Source: Halorubellus salinus
GTDB lineage: Archaea; Halobacteriota; Halobacteria; Halobacteriales; Natrialbaceae
Assembly: GCF_020567525.1 (NCBI RefSeq)
Contig: NZ_JAJCVI010000001.1
Location: 434,001 to 498,000, forward strand
Reading direction: 5' to 3'
DNA length: 64,000 nucleotides
The notes under the pieces are model-generated. The model was not told the DNA's origin and did not search any database. It saw only the letters and a program-made list of their open reading frames with translations. Position 1 is the stretch's first letter, and every line of letters begins with the position of its first letter. Position numbers and translations under genes: made by a program. Shown here piece after piece: positions 25,661 through 33,670 of this stretch.

Positions 25661-26146
25661 TCACTCCGCGACGTCGAGCACGGTCGCTTCGGCGGTCGCT
25701 TCGATGGTCTCCGGCGTGACGGGGAAGACGGCTTCGGGGGTGCCGGCGGCGGCCCAGACGACCTCGTAGTCGGTGAGGGTCTCGTCGAGGTACGTCGGCA
25801 CCGGCCCGTGGTCGCCGTGGTGACAGAACGGCGGGACGCCGCCGATGGCGTACCCGGTCGCCTCGCGGACCTCGTCCGCGTCCGCCATCCGGACGTCGCT
25901 CTCGTCGACGCCGCGCTCGGCAGCGAGCTTCGCCATCGACACGCGGTTCGCACCGCTCGTGACGACGACGACCGGGTCGTCGCCCGCCATCAGGACGATG
26001 CTGCTCGCTATCTGCGCGACGTCGCAGCCGACGGCGTCGGCGGCGTCCTCCGCGGTCTTCGTCCCCTCGGGGAACTCCGTCGTCTCCAGGTCCAGGTCGT
26101 ACTCGTCGCGAGCTCGCTTCGTGAAGTCGGCGGCGCGCTCGTGCAT
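25661..26146 (-). CDS. YbaK/ProX-type aminoacyl-tRNA deacylase
   Basis: A 161-residue single-domain protein with the YbaK/EbsC pattern: KTAEDAADAVGCDVAQIASS, then VVVVTSGANRVSMAKLA, then TGYAIGGVPPFCHHG. The lysine expected at the active site for Cys-tRNA(Pro) deacylation is not obvious, so the substrate is uncertain. ATG 26144-26146 is supported by a TATA element at 26169-26178; the longer open frame upstream is non-coding in composition. Confidence 0.88.
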   Translation of the reverse strand: MHERAADFTKRARDEYDLDLETTEFPEGTKTAEDAADAVGCDVAQIASSIVLMAGDDPVVVVTSGANRVSMAKLAAERGVDESDVRMADADEVREATGYAIGGVPPFCHHGDHGPVPTYLDETLTDYEVVWAAAGTPEAVFPVTPETIEATAEATVLDVAE

Positions 26147-26168
26147 GCGAGCCTCGACTACCCGCCGG

Positions 26169-26178
26169 CGCTTAAACG
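26169..26178 (-). promoter_or_regulatory. TATA element for the YbaK-like gene
   Basis: Plus strand GCGCTTAAACG region (minus CGTTTAAGC) about 26 bases before the ATG. Confidence 0.5.
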
Positions 26179-26249
26179 TGGGCGTCGACGCGGGTGCTGC
26201 CGGGTTCCGTCCGTTCGCCCGACGCCAGCGGATGCTGGACGCGGGGCTG

Positions 26250-26684
26250 TCAGCCGTGGACCGCGACGTCGACCAGTCCAGGGTCGTCGCCGTCGAGGTC
26301 GCGGTGGACGTACCGCACGGGGTCACGTTCGACCGCGAACGGGGCGACCGTGACGACGACGCGGCCGACGTCCGTGGTCGCGCGAAGGACGACGCCTTCG
26401 GCGGTGACGGCGACGTACGGCGGCGACGGCACCGGGTCCGCCTGGAGGTGGCCGCCTGCCGCGTCGACGGCGGTTGCGAGCACCCCGGGAGTGGCGTCGA
26501 GCGTCCCGGTCTCCCGGAGAACGCGCTCGAACCGGTCGACGACCACGTCGCGGTCCGGGGTGTGCGGGGCGTCCCACGACGCCGCGGTGACGCGGCCCGC
26601 GGCCGCGACCGCGTCGAGGAAGTCCAGGTGGGCGTCGCGAACGCGGTCGCGGACCGCGCTCGCGGTCGTGTCGGCGTCGGTCAC
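26250..26684 (-). CDS. conserved haloarchaeal-type protein of unknown function
   Basis: A 144-residue soluble protein starting at GTG 26682-26684; the frame upstream (to 26768) is R- and P-rich and unlikely to be coding. An N-terminal helical part (AVRDRVRDAHLDFLDAVAAA) is followed by beta strands (YVAVTAEGVVLRATTDVGRV, VVTVAPFAVERDPVRYVHRD). It is divergent from the galactonate dehydratase gene with only 100 bases between them. No function is inferred. Confidence 0.7.
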   Translation of the reverse strand: MTDADTTASAVRDRVRDAHLDFLDAVAAAGRVTAASWDAPHTPDRDVVVDRFERVLRETGTLDATPGVLATAVDAAGGHLQADPVPSPPYVAVTAEGVVLRATTDVGRVVVTVAPFAVERDPVRYVHRDLDGDDPGLVDVAVHG

Positions 26685-26784
26685 GCCCCTGACTCGCGTC
26701 CTGGAGCGCTTCAAGCTGGCGACCGCCAGCGGGAGTCGTGCCGGCGTCGGCAGTGTCAAGTGCTGCATTGGCGAACGCGGCGGT

Positions 26785-27933
26785 ATGGAGATCGTCGACT
26801 ACGACCTGTACGAGGTCCCGCCGCGGTGGCTGTTCCTCCGCGTCGAGACCGACACCGGGCTCGTCGGCTGGGGCGAACCCGTCGTCGAGGGACGCGCACA
26901 CACCGTCCGCGCCGCCGTCGAGGAGCTCATGGACGCCTACCTCGTCGGGGAGGACCCACTGCCCGTGGAGGACCACTGGCAGACGATGTACCGCGGCGGG
27001 TTCTACCGGGGCGGCCCCGTCCTCATGAGCGCCATCGCGGGCATCGACCAGGCGCTCTGGGACATCAGAGGCAAGCACTTCGACGCGCCGGCGTACGAAC
27101 TGCTCGGCGGCCCGGTCCGCGAGAAGGTACAGGTCTACCAGTGGGTCGGCGGCGACCGACCGGACGACGTCGCCGACGCCGCACGCGAGAAGGTCGACGC
27201 CGGCTACGACGCGCTGAAGATGAACGCGACCGCCGAACTACGGCGCGTGGACTCGCCGAGCGCTGTCGACGACGCCGTCGAGCGCCTTCGAACCGTCCGC
27301 GAGGCCGTCGGCCGCGACGTCGACGTCGCCGTGGACTTCCACGGCCGCGTCTCGAAACCGATGGCGAAACGCCTCGTCGCCGAACTCGAACCCTACAAGC
27401 CGTTCTTCGTCGAGGAACCCGTCCTCCCCGAGCACCTCGACGCGCTCCCCGCGATACAGGCCCAGACGTCGACGCCCATCGCGACCGGCGAACGCCTCTA
27501 CACCCGTGGCGACTTCCGGGACGTCCTCGAATCCGGCGCGGTGGACGTCGTCCAACCGGACCTGAGTCACGCCGGGGGCATCACGGAGGTCGCGAAGATC
27601 GCGGCGATGGCGGAGACGTACGACGTCGCGCTCGCCCCGCACTGTCCGCTCGGCCCCATCGCGCTCGCGGCGTGCGTGCAGGTCGACGCTATCGCGCAGA
27701 ACGCGCTCATCCAGGAACAGAGCCTCGACATCCACTACAACGAGGACGCGGACGTGCTCGACTACCTCGCGGACCCGAGCGTGTTCGCGTTCGAGGACGG
27801 CTACCTCCCGCTCCCGGACGGCCCCGGGTTGGGCGTCGAGATCGACCGCGACGTCGTCGAGGACCGCGCAGGCGCCGTCGACTGGCACAACCCGGTCTGG
27901 CGACTGGAGGACGGGAGCGTGGCGGAATGGTGA
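26785..27933 (+). CDS. dgoD: D-galactonate dehydratase (enolase superfamily)
   Basis: A 382-residue member of the mandelate racemase/enolase superfamily. The N-terminal capping domain contains GLVGWGEPVVEGR; the barrel carries acidic metal ligands in VAVDFHGR, FFVEEPVLPE and PIATGERLYTRGDF, and the C-terminal catalytic His in LAPHCPLGPIALAA. The length equals that of characterised DgoD, and the HCPLGPIALAA segment fits that group. It dehydrates D-galactonate to 2-keto-3-deoxygalactonate in the De Ley-Doudoroff type pathway. No other sugar genes are adjacent. A related aldonate as substrate is possible. Confidence 0.85.
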   Translation: MEIVDYDLYEVPPRWLFLRVETDTGLVGWGEPVVEGRAHTVRAAVEELMDAYLVGEDPLPVEDHWQTMYRGGFYRGGPVLMSAIAGIDQALWDIRGKHFDAPAYELLGGPVREKVQVYQWVGGDRPDDVADAAREKVDAGYDALKMNATAELRRVDSPSAVDDAVERLRTVREAVGRDVDVAVDFHGRVSKPMAKRLVAELEPYKPFFVEEPVLPEHLDALPAIQAQTSTPIATGERLYTRGDFRDVLESGAVDVVQPDLSHAGGITEVAKIAAMAETYDVALAPHCPLGPIALAACVQVDAIAQNALIQEQSLDIHYNEDADVLDYLADPSVFAFEDGYLPLPDGPGLGVEIDRDVVEDRAGAVDWHNPVWRLEDGSVAEW

Positions 27934-28020
27934 CCGCAGCACTCGACCGCGACGGCGACGCGTAGCGATTCGCGAGGTGACGCGCGAACGCTTTTCCCGC
28001 AGGCAGTCGACGACCGTGGC

Positions 28021-28179
28021 ATGAATCGCACGTTCGCTGCGGGAGTCGCGCTCACTGCCGCCAGCGTCCTCGGGTACGTCGTCGGCGTGCTCGCGGCCTA
28101 CCCGGGGCGCGCGTTCGCGCTCTCCGGACTCATGGTCGGCATCACGGTCGTCGCGGTCTCGGCGGGTGAGGGCGCGTGA
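28021..28179 (+). CDS. small membrane protein coupled to corA (52 aa)
   Basis: ATG 28021 to TGA 28177-28179 encodes 52 residues with two hydrophobic segments (FAAGVALTAASVLGYVVGVL and ALSGLMVGITVVAVSAG). The last bases overlap the corA GTG start (GTGA at 28176-28179), so it is co-translated with the magnesium channel and may modulate it. It is short but its composition and coupling are convincing. Confidence 0.7.
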   Translation: MNRTFAAGVALTAASVLGYVVGVLAAYPGRAFALSGLMVGITVVAVSAGEGA

Positions 28180-29156
28180 TACAGACGCACGTCCTGACGC
28201 CCGAGGGCGTCGAACCGCACGACGACGTCGTCGAGGGGAAGGCGGCGTCAGGGACGACGTGGGTACGGGTGTCGGACGGTACCGCCGAGGAGATGCGGTC
28301 GGTCTGCGAGACGTTCGGCATCCACGACCTCGAACTGGAGGACGTCCGCCAGGGCGTCCGCCCGAAGGTCGAGGAGTTCGACGACCACGTGTTCGTGCTC
28401 CTCAAGAGCGCGCGCCTCCGTGGTGGCGACACCACGTTCGAGGAGGAGTTATCCGACCAACCAGTCGGCGTGTTCCTCGGGGACGACTGGCTCGTGACGC
28501 TCTCGACGGCGACGCTACCCGCCGTCGGACGCGTCTGGGATGCGGTGACGCGCGAAGAACGACGACTCCTCTCTCGCGGCCCGGACTTCCTCGCGTACCG
28601 CGTCCTGGACGCGCTCGTCGACGAGTACTTCGACGTCCTCGACGAGATCGAGACCGACATCGAAGCCGTCGAGGACGCGGTCGTGGGCGCGACCGGCATC
28701 GACACGCTCGAACGCATCAACAGCCTCCGCCGGGAGCTGCTCGCGACGCGACGCCTCCTGTGGCCGACGCGCGACGCCCTGTCGACGTTCGCGCGAGGGG
28801 ACGTCGACGTCGTCGCCGACGAGACCGAGAAGTACTATCGGGACGTCCAGGACCACGTCGTCCAGCTCGTCGAGCTCGTGGAGACGTACCGCGACCTCGT
28901 CACCGGTGCCCGCGACATCTACCTGAACTCGCTGTCGATGTCGACGAACGAGGTGATGAAGCGGCTCACGGTCGTCGCGACCATCATCCTCCCGTTGACG
29001 TTCGTCGTCGGCGTGTACGGCATGAACTTCGGCGGCGACTCCCCGTACAACATGCCCGAGCTCGCGTGGCAGTTCGGGTATCCCGCGGTCATGCTCGGGA
29101 TGGCGGGCGTGTCCGTGGTGCTCGTCGCGTACTTCCAGCGCGAAGGCTGGCTGTAA
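28176..29156 (+). CDS. corA: CorA-family magnesium/divalent cation transporter
   Basis: A 326-residue protein: a large acidic cytoplasmic domain (1-260) with a long helical stalk (TETDIEAVEDAVVG onward), then two C-terminal membrane helices. Between them is the selectivity signature YGMNFGG. It forms a pentameric channel for Mg2+ or Co2+ in the membrane. It starts at GTG 28176, overlapping the small upstream membrane gene by 4 bases. The 3' end runs into a 33-base tandem repeat. Confidence 0.93.
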   Translation: MIQTHVLTPEGVEPHDDVVEGKAASGTTWVRVSDGTAEEMRSVCETFGIHDLELEDVRQGVRPKVEEFDDHVFVLLKSARLRGGDTTFEEELSDQPVGVFLGDDWLVTLSTATLPAVGRVWDAVTREERRLLSRGPDFLAYRVLDALVDEYFDVLDEIETDIEAVEDAVVGATGIDTLERINSLRRELLATRRLLWPTRDALSTFARGDVDVVADETEKYYRDVQDHVVQLVELVETYRDLVTGARDIYLNSLSMSTNEVMKRLTVVATIILPLTFVVGVYGMNFGGDSPYNMPELAWQFGYPAVMLGMAGVSVVLVAYFQREGWL

Positions 29157-29263
29157 GGCCACAACGTCCGACGCGGAAACTGGCTGTGGGGCCGCAACGT
29201 CCGACGCGGAAACTGGCTGTAGGGCCGCAACGTTCGACGCGGAAGCTGGCTGTAGGGCCGCCA
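29149..29263 (+). repeat. 33-base tandem repeat at the corA 3' end
   Basis: Units beginning GGCTGT recur exactly every 33 bases at 29149, 29182, 29215 and (partial) 29248. Each reads roughly GGCTGTAGGGCCGCAACGTC then CGACGCGGAAACT. The first unit overlaps the last codons and stop of corA. It is a local minisatellite, not a CRISPR. Confidence 0.85.
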
Positions 29264-29360
29264 CGCCGTCGAAAGCGAGCACTGGCCTGCGACGCGGGCG
29301 TCGGCCGCGAGCACTCCAGGTCGCTTCTTGCGGCTTAATCCTCGGTGTAGAATACTGAAA

Positions 29361-29369
29361 ACTAATATG
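29361..29369 (+). promoter_or_regulatory. TATA element for the zinc-ribbon J-domain gene
   Basis: ACTAATATG centred about 28 bases before ATG 29393, consistent with a leaderless start. Confidence 0.5.
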
Positions 29370-29392
29370 GTTCGAACGGCAAGGTGTACGCG

Positions 29393-30346
29393 ATGGCTGT
29401 CGTCGACCGACGCGGCTGTGACGGCTGTGGTCGCTCCCTCCCCGTCGAGGACCTCGTCGCGGTGTCCCTCCCGGGCGACGAGCACGCCGTGTGCTGTCCG
29501 GAGTGCCGCGAGCACGCGGAGTCGGTGGTCGACGACGAATCGACCGCGGTCGGACGCCAGCGCGGCGAGTGCGAGGGCTGTGGGACGACCCGTCCGGTCG
29601 ACGAGTTCGAGACGGTGAACGTGACCGACGCGGAGACGGTCGCGGTCTGCGAGGACTGCCGCGAGCACGCGGAGTCGATGTCCCGTCGGACGAGCGTCGA
29701 CGGGCATCGCGGGACGTGTTCGGGCTGCGGCGACCGCTTCGACGTGAACGACATGACCGCAGTGGAGCTGGACGACGGGACGACCGTCGCGTGCTGCGAG
29801 GAGTGCGCGTCGTACGCTCGCGCCGCCGCTCGCACGACTAGCGACGCCGACGCGTTCGGGGACGCCGCCGCCGACGACGCGAGTTCCGAGGTCGACGACG
29901 GCAGGTCCGACGCCGAACGAGTCGACGCCGACCGGGAGGACGGCCACGCGGACGACGACCGCGCGGACGACGACCGCGCGACCGGCGAGGACGCCACGGC
30001 GCCCGCCGACGACGAGGCGATGGCGCTCGCGGAGACGCCGTCGATCTGCGACCAGTGCGGTGACTGGGTGGACGTCGAGTTGTTCGAGGTGGTGACCGCG
30101 GCGGACCGCGTCGAGGAGTTCTGTCCGCCGTGCAAGGACCGAGCACGTCGGAACGGCGTCGTCCGCGAGGTACGGATGCGGCGGTCCGAAGCGTACGCGG
30201 TATTGGACGTCGACCTGGGTCGCGCCGAGGCCGTGGTGCGGGACGCGTACCTCTCGCAGATCAAGGAGGTGCATCCTGACCGCGAGAACGGGAGTCGCGA
30301 GGCGTTCCGACGCGTCCAGCGCGCGTACGAACGACTCACCGAGTGA
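29393..30346 (+). CDS. J-domain protein with four N-terminal zinc ribbons
   Basis: A 317-residue protein. Three tandem zinc ribbons lie in the first 145 residues (CDGCG/CCPEC, CEGCG/CEDC, CSGCG/CCEEC). A long acidic linker (about 150-210, ADDDRADDDRATG) precedes a fourth ribbon (CDQCG/CPPC). The last 65 residues form a J-domain with the HPD triad in KEVHPDREN, which stimulates Hsp70 (DnaK) ATPase. The ribbons probably bind clients or nucleic acid. This is not the standard DnaJ layout. It is convergent with a TIR-domain gene that also has a zinc ribbon. ATG 29393 is preferred over GTG 29384. Confidence 0.85.
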   Translation: MAVVDRRGCDGCGRSLPVEDLVAVSLPGDEHAVCCPECREHAESVVDDESTAVGRQRGECEGCGTTRPVDEFETVNVTDAETVAVCEDCREHAESMSRRTSVDGHRGTCSGCGDRFDVNDMTAVELDDGTTVACCEECASYARAAARTTSDADAFGDAAADDASSEVDDGRSDAERVDADREDGHADDDRADDDRATGEDATAPADDEAMALAETPSICDQCGDWVDVELFEVVTAADRVEEFCPPCKDRARRNGVVREVRMRRSEAYAVLDVDLGRAEAVVRDAYLSQIKEVHPDRENGSREAFRRVQRAYERLTE

Positions 30347-30361
30347 GCAAGGGTATCGCGG

Positions 30362-30985
30362 TTAGGTGTCTTCTGGAAGCGCGCCGTCCTCGCGGTGCAG
30401 GAACCCGAACGTGCCGGCGTCGAAGAAGTACGACGACTGGCAGGTCTGGCAGTCCTGGCGGACGGGCTGGTTGTGTTCGTGCATCCGCCAGAGGTCCTTC
30501 TGGCTGCGTTCGATCTCGATGGTGACGGTGCCGTTGCAGCCGTCGAGACTGCACGGGAACCGGAGGAACCAGTTCGGAACGGAGAGCGCGCCGAGTGGCG
30601 CGAGTGCGGCACGGAGCCGACAGACGAGGTTGAAGACGGTGACGGTGAGGTCGTCGCGCTCGAGTTCGACGCCTTCGGTGTCGGCGACGTACCCGCCGCG
30701 GTCGTCGGGGGATTCGTAGACGGGGAGGACGGGAACGCCCTTCGCGACCGCGTACCCGACCTCCTGGTTGAGCCACGCGTCGGTCGCGCCCGCTTCGGTG
30801 AACAGCGCCACGACGAGGTCCGCGTTCGCGATGCGACCACCGAGTTCGCTCCGGGAGCGACCGGATTCGAGCTCCTCCATCGCGACGTGCACGGTGAACG
30901 GGAAGTTCCGGATGGTCGAGAAGAGGTCCTGGGCGAGCGAGAGGTCCGCAGGACCGTGGGTCACGTAGACCGTCTCGTCTATCAT
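30362..30985 (-). CDS. TIR-domain protein with C-terminal zinc ribbon
   Basis: A 207-residue protein. Residues 1-90 match a TIR fold: VYVTHGPADLSLAQDL, a VHVAMEELESG strand-helix, ADLVVALFTEAGATDAWLNQ and GVPVLPVYE. Glu75, directly after WLNQ, is where the catalytic glutamate of NAD-cleaving TIR domains lies. Residues 140-195 hold four cysteines (C145, C150, C179, C182), a probable zinc ribbon. Prokaryotic TIR proteins often deplete NAD during phage defence, but signalling roles also occur. A TATA element at 31008-31016 supports the start. No partner sensor gene is obvious next to it. Confidence 0.8.
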   Translation of the reverse strand: MIDETVYVTHGPADLSLAQDLFSTIRNFPFTVHVAMEELESGRSRSELGGRIANADLVVALFTEAGATDAWLNQEVGYAVAKGVPVLPVYESPDDRGGYVADTEGVELERDDLTVTVFNLVCRLRAALAPLGALSVPNWFLRFPCSLDGCNGTVTIEIERSQKDLWRMHEHNQPVRQDCQTCQSSYFFDAGTFGFLHREDGALPEDT

Positions 30986-31007
30986 GCTGTCCGAATCGTG
31001 GCGGTCC

Positions 31008-31016
31008 CTAATATGT
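31008..31016 (-). promoter_or_regulatory. TATA element for the TIR gene
   Basis: Plus strand CTAATATGT lies 27 bases before the ATG at 30985 (read on the minus strand). Confidence 0.5.
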
Positions 31017-31079
31017 CTGTTCTCGCCCTGGGCCTCAGGCCGCTGTCGGTCGTGACGTAGCGGGTGCCACTGGTCGCAG

Positions 31080-31595
31080 TCAGTCGTGGAGGCGTCGGTG
31101 GCAGGTCGGGCAGAGGCTGACGTAGTTGTGCGCGTGCCGGTAGCCGGTCGCGTCGATGGGAACGACGGGGTGGACGTGGAGAGTGTCGCCGACGACGATG
31201 TGTTCGCGGACGCCACACCCGCGGCACCGATGGTCGTCGCGGGCACGGACGGCATCGACGTCCACGGCGTGGGCGTGGTGTGCGCAACGGTCGAAGGGCC
31301 GGTCGCCGACACTTGCGGCGTCCGCCGTGGTCGAGTCGCCGCTCGGGGCGGCCGCGCCCCTGGCGGCCGCGTGACAGTCGTCGCAGAGCGTCACCTGGTT
31401 CCGGTCGTCGGCGGGCTCGCCGGGGACGAGCGCCCGGTCCTCGACGGCGGCGGCGAGGGTGTCGCGCGCACAGTTCTGGCAGGTGTCGCCGAGGACGAAC
31501 TCGCGACCGGCGCCGACGCTGCGGCCGTCGCGAGTTGCGGGGACGCGGTCGGTGGTGGCTCGCTTCAGTCGAGCGAGGACCTCCTGGGTCCGCAT
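31080..31595 (-). CDS. HNH endonuclease with zinc-binding cysteines
   Basis: A 171-residue protein. C124-x2-C127 and C162-x2-C165 frame an HNH core with His140/His142, Asn157 and His166/His170 (LHVHPV then HNYVSLCPTCHRRLH), a beta-beta-alpha-metal nuclease. An earlier pair of CxxC motifs (C39/C42 and C71/C74) looks like a second, degenerate HNH-like or zinc unit. It could be a DNA nicking or cutting enzyme. ATG 31593-31595 is supported by CTTAATTATT about 30 bases upstream. It lies 94 bases upstream of the TIR gene on the same strand. Confidence 0.85.
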   Translation of the reverse strand: MRTQEVLARLKRATTDRVPATRDGRSVGAGREFVLGDTCQNCARDTLAAAVEDRALVPGEPADDRNQVTLCDDCHAAARGAAAPSGDSTTADAASVGDRPFDRCAHHAHAVDVDAVRARDDHRCRGCGVREHIVVGDTLHVHPVVPIDATGYRHAHNYVSLCPTCHRRLHD

Positions 31596-31620
31596 CGACT
31601 GCACGAACGACCCCACCCGC

Positions 31621-31630
31621 CTTAATTATT
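31621..31630 (-). promoter_or_regulatory. TATA element for the HNH gene
   Basis: CTTAATTATT about 30 bases before the ATG at 31595 on the minus strand. A second AT-rich element lies at 31647-31655. Confidence 0.45.
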
Positions 31631-31655
31631 GCTCTCTCGATTCTGTGTAATTAAG

Positions 31656-32303
31656 CTACTTCGCGCCGGAGACGAGGTCGCGGAGTGCCGCCTCCGGGTC
31701 GTCGGCCTTCGCGACACCGCTCGCGAGCAGGACGCCGGTCGCGCCGAGGTCGCTCGCGGCCGTCACGTCGTCACCGGTCGAGATGCCGGCGCCACAGTAC
31801 ACGTCGACGGACTCGTCGACCGCCGCCGCCGCGTCCACCGCGCCCGTCACGACGTCCGGGTCCGCCTGACTGACGGGCGTCCCCGTTCCGATGAGTTCCG
31901 GCGGTTCGACCGCGACGGCGTCCGGGCCGAGCGCCGCCGCCGCCCCGATCTGGGCCGGGTTGTTCGCGCAGACGCACGTCTCCAACCCAGCGCGCTCGGC
32001 CGCCTGGACCGACCCGTCGACGTCCGCGAGCTTCAGGCGGTTCTCGGAGTGATTCAGGAGCGTCCCGGTCGCCCCGGCGTCGGCGGCCGCTTCCGCGAGC
32101 GTGCTCCCGGTGTGACTCCCGTAGTCGTTCGGCGACACGTGCTGCGCCCACGTCTCCACGCCCGTGTCAGCGACCGCGGACAGGTGCGCGGCCTGGGGCG
32201 CCACGCCGACGCGAACGCCCGTATCGTCCGCGACGTCCGCCGCAGCACGCGCTACTTCCAGGTGATCGCACGGATACGCCTTCAGGTTCACGAGAACGAA
32301 CAT
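31656..32303 (-). CDS. tpiA: triosephosphate isomerase
   Basis: A 215-residue archaeal-type TIM, shorter than bacterial enzymes (about 250). It interconverts DHAP and glyceraldehyde-3-phosphate in glycolysis and gluconeogenesis. Active-site residues are Lys8 (VNLKAYP), His85 (LLNHSENR) and Glu133 ([10 protein letters not shown]), with the phosphate-binding loop [10 protein letters not shown]. Same strand as the HNH gene downstream but probably separately transcribed. Confidence 0.95.
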   Translation of the reverse strand: MFVLVNLKAYPCDHLEVARAAADVADDTGVRVGVAPQAAHLSAVADTGVETWAQHVSPNDYGSHTGSTLAEAAADAGATGTLLNHSENRLKLADVDGSVQAAERAGLETCVCANNPAQIGAAAALGPDAVAVEPPELIGTGTPVSQADPDVVTGAVDAAAAVDESVDVYCGAGISTGDDVTAASDLGATGVLLASGVAKADDPEAALRDLVSGAK

Positions 32304-32463
32304 ACGAGAACCGCCGGTGGCGAGCGAAAAGTACCTTTGGAGTCCGGCGAAGCCTCGCGCGAACTCCCAGCCGTAGAACTCGACCGTCGTCCATCCGTCG
32401 GGTCTGACAGTCGCCCGTCCCCTGGTTCTGACGGTCGACCGTTCGACGTCGAGCGACTCGGGG

Positions 32464-32859
32464 CTAGTCCTGACAGCAGCCGCCCGCTTCCTCGCCGAAG
32501 TCCACGATGAGCTGGTCGCTGATTGCCTCGTTCACCGCCTCCAGGCGCGCGTCGAGCACGTTCTGTGCCTCGAGGTACTCCGCCATGACCGGCATCTCGT
32601 GGAGTTCGGCCTGCGCGTCCTGGACCTTCTGGAGGTCCGCCTGGGTCGCCTCGCCGGTCTGGCGCGCGAGCATGAACTCCTGGCGGATCTGCTCGAACTC
32701 GTCGATCTTCGCCTGCGCGTCCTCGCTCGCCTCGACCGCCGCCTTCGCGTCCTCGAACCGCTGGTACTCGTCCAGTTCCGTGATGGCGGCACCGAGTTCC
32801 CGTCCGAGCGCCTCCACGCTCTCCGTCGTCGTCGACTCGCGGTCGGTCTCAACGCTCAT
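32464..32859 (-). CDS. YlbF/YmcA-family protein
   Basis: A 131-residue, almost entirely helical protein ([58 protein letters not shown]) matching the YlbF/YmcA fold. In Bacillus relatives act with RNase Y in mRNA processing; in haloarchaea the role is unproven. The C-terminal GGCCQD cysteine pair resembles the ends of Fe-S-carrying YlbF/YmcA proteins. Confidence 0.85.
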   Translation of the reverse strand: MSVETDRESTTTESVEALGRELGAAITELDEYQRFEDAKAAVEASEDAQAKIDEFEQIRQEFMLARQTGEATQADLQKVQDAQAELHEMPVMAEYLEAQNVLDARLEAVNEAISDQLIVDFGEEAGGCCQD

Positions 32860-32987
32860 GTCCGAACCTTGGACCGGACGCGTTTCAACCTGCCGAAACC
32901 TGCGAACGCCCGGTCACGGCTCGACACCAGTGAGGCGCGCGACAGCAAACCGCACGGATGGACCCAGTTTCGGCGGCTAGAGTGGCT

Positions 32988-33033
32988 TGAACGAACGTTT
33001 GAACGATTTGAACAGTGCGTGAACCGACTGAAC
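32988..33033 (+). repeat. five direct TGAAC repeats upstream of the HalX-like gene
   Basis: TGAAC occurs at 32988, 33000, 33009, 33020 and 33029, spaced 9-12 bases, all on the plus strand and ending 45 bases before ATG 33078. The spacing of about one helical turn suggests a binding array for a regulator. Confidence 0.45.
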
Positions 33034-33077
33034 GGAAGACCCCCTTCAATACGTGGGGGCGACGAGTGAGAGATACG

Positions 33078-33644
33078 ATGGGCGAGAACGACGCGATAGT
33101 ACTGGTGGCGATGCCCCCGACGGACCGGCGCGGACGGATCGTCGAGCTCCTCGCCGAACACGGTCACGACGTCCGGACGGCCGACGACGGCGTTCGAGCG
33201 GTCGACCGCATCCGGCACGCCGACGTCGTCCTCGTCGGCGACTACCCGCCCCAGGTCGCGGGCGTCGTCCTCGACGCGACCACGCCACCCGGCGTCGTCC
33301 GACCGAACGTGCTCGTCGCGGACGACGCCGACGCGTTCGATTCCGTCCCCGGCGACCAGCTGCCAGCGGACGCGACCGCGCCGGCGGTCGCCGACGCCGT
33401 CGAGGCGGCGGTCGGCCGAGCGAACTACACGCGTCGCGTCGCTGCGTTCTCCGAGGCCGCCGCCGAAGCCGCGAAGAGCGACCGGCCGTCGCGCGCGCTC
33501 GCCGACCGGGTCGCCGGCCTCGCCAGCGACGCCCGCAGCGTCCAGACCGACTTCTCGCCCGCGGACTGGACTGCGGCGTTCCGCTCGGTCGTCCGCACCG
33601 ACGCCCGTCCGTTCACGTCGAAGTCCGGGAACCGTACGAGTTAA
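33078..33644 (+). CDS. degenerate receiver-domain protein with HalX-like C-terminus
   Basis: A 188-residue protein. The N-terminal part has receiver-like strands (AIVLVAMPPTDRRGRIVELL, HADVVLVGDYPP), but the phosphorylated aspartate of a receiver is not at the expected place. The C-terminal helices (YTRRVAAFSEAAAEAAKSDR, ALADRVAGLASD) resemble the HalX domain of haloarchaeal response regulators. It may work without phosphorylation. TGAAC repeats precede its start. Confidence 0.7.
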   Translation: MGENDAIVLVAMPPTDRRGRIVELLAEHGHDVRTADDGVRAVDRIRHADVVLVGDYPPQVAGVVLDATTPPGVVRPNVLVADDADAFDSVPGDQLPADATAPAVADAVEAAVGRANYTRRVAAFSEAAAEAAKSDRPSRALADRVAGLASDARSVQTDFSPADWTAAFRSVVRTDARPFTSKSGNRTS

Positions 33645-33670
33645 CCGTCCGTGCCGGCTACGACGGGTCA

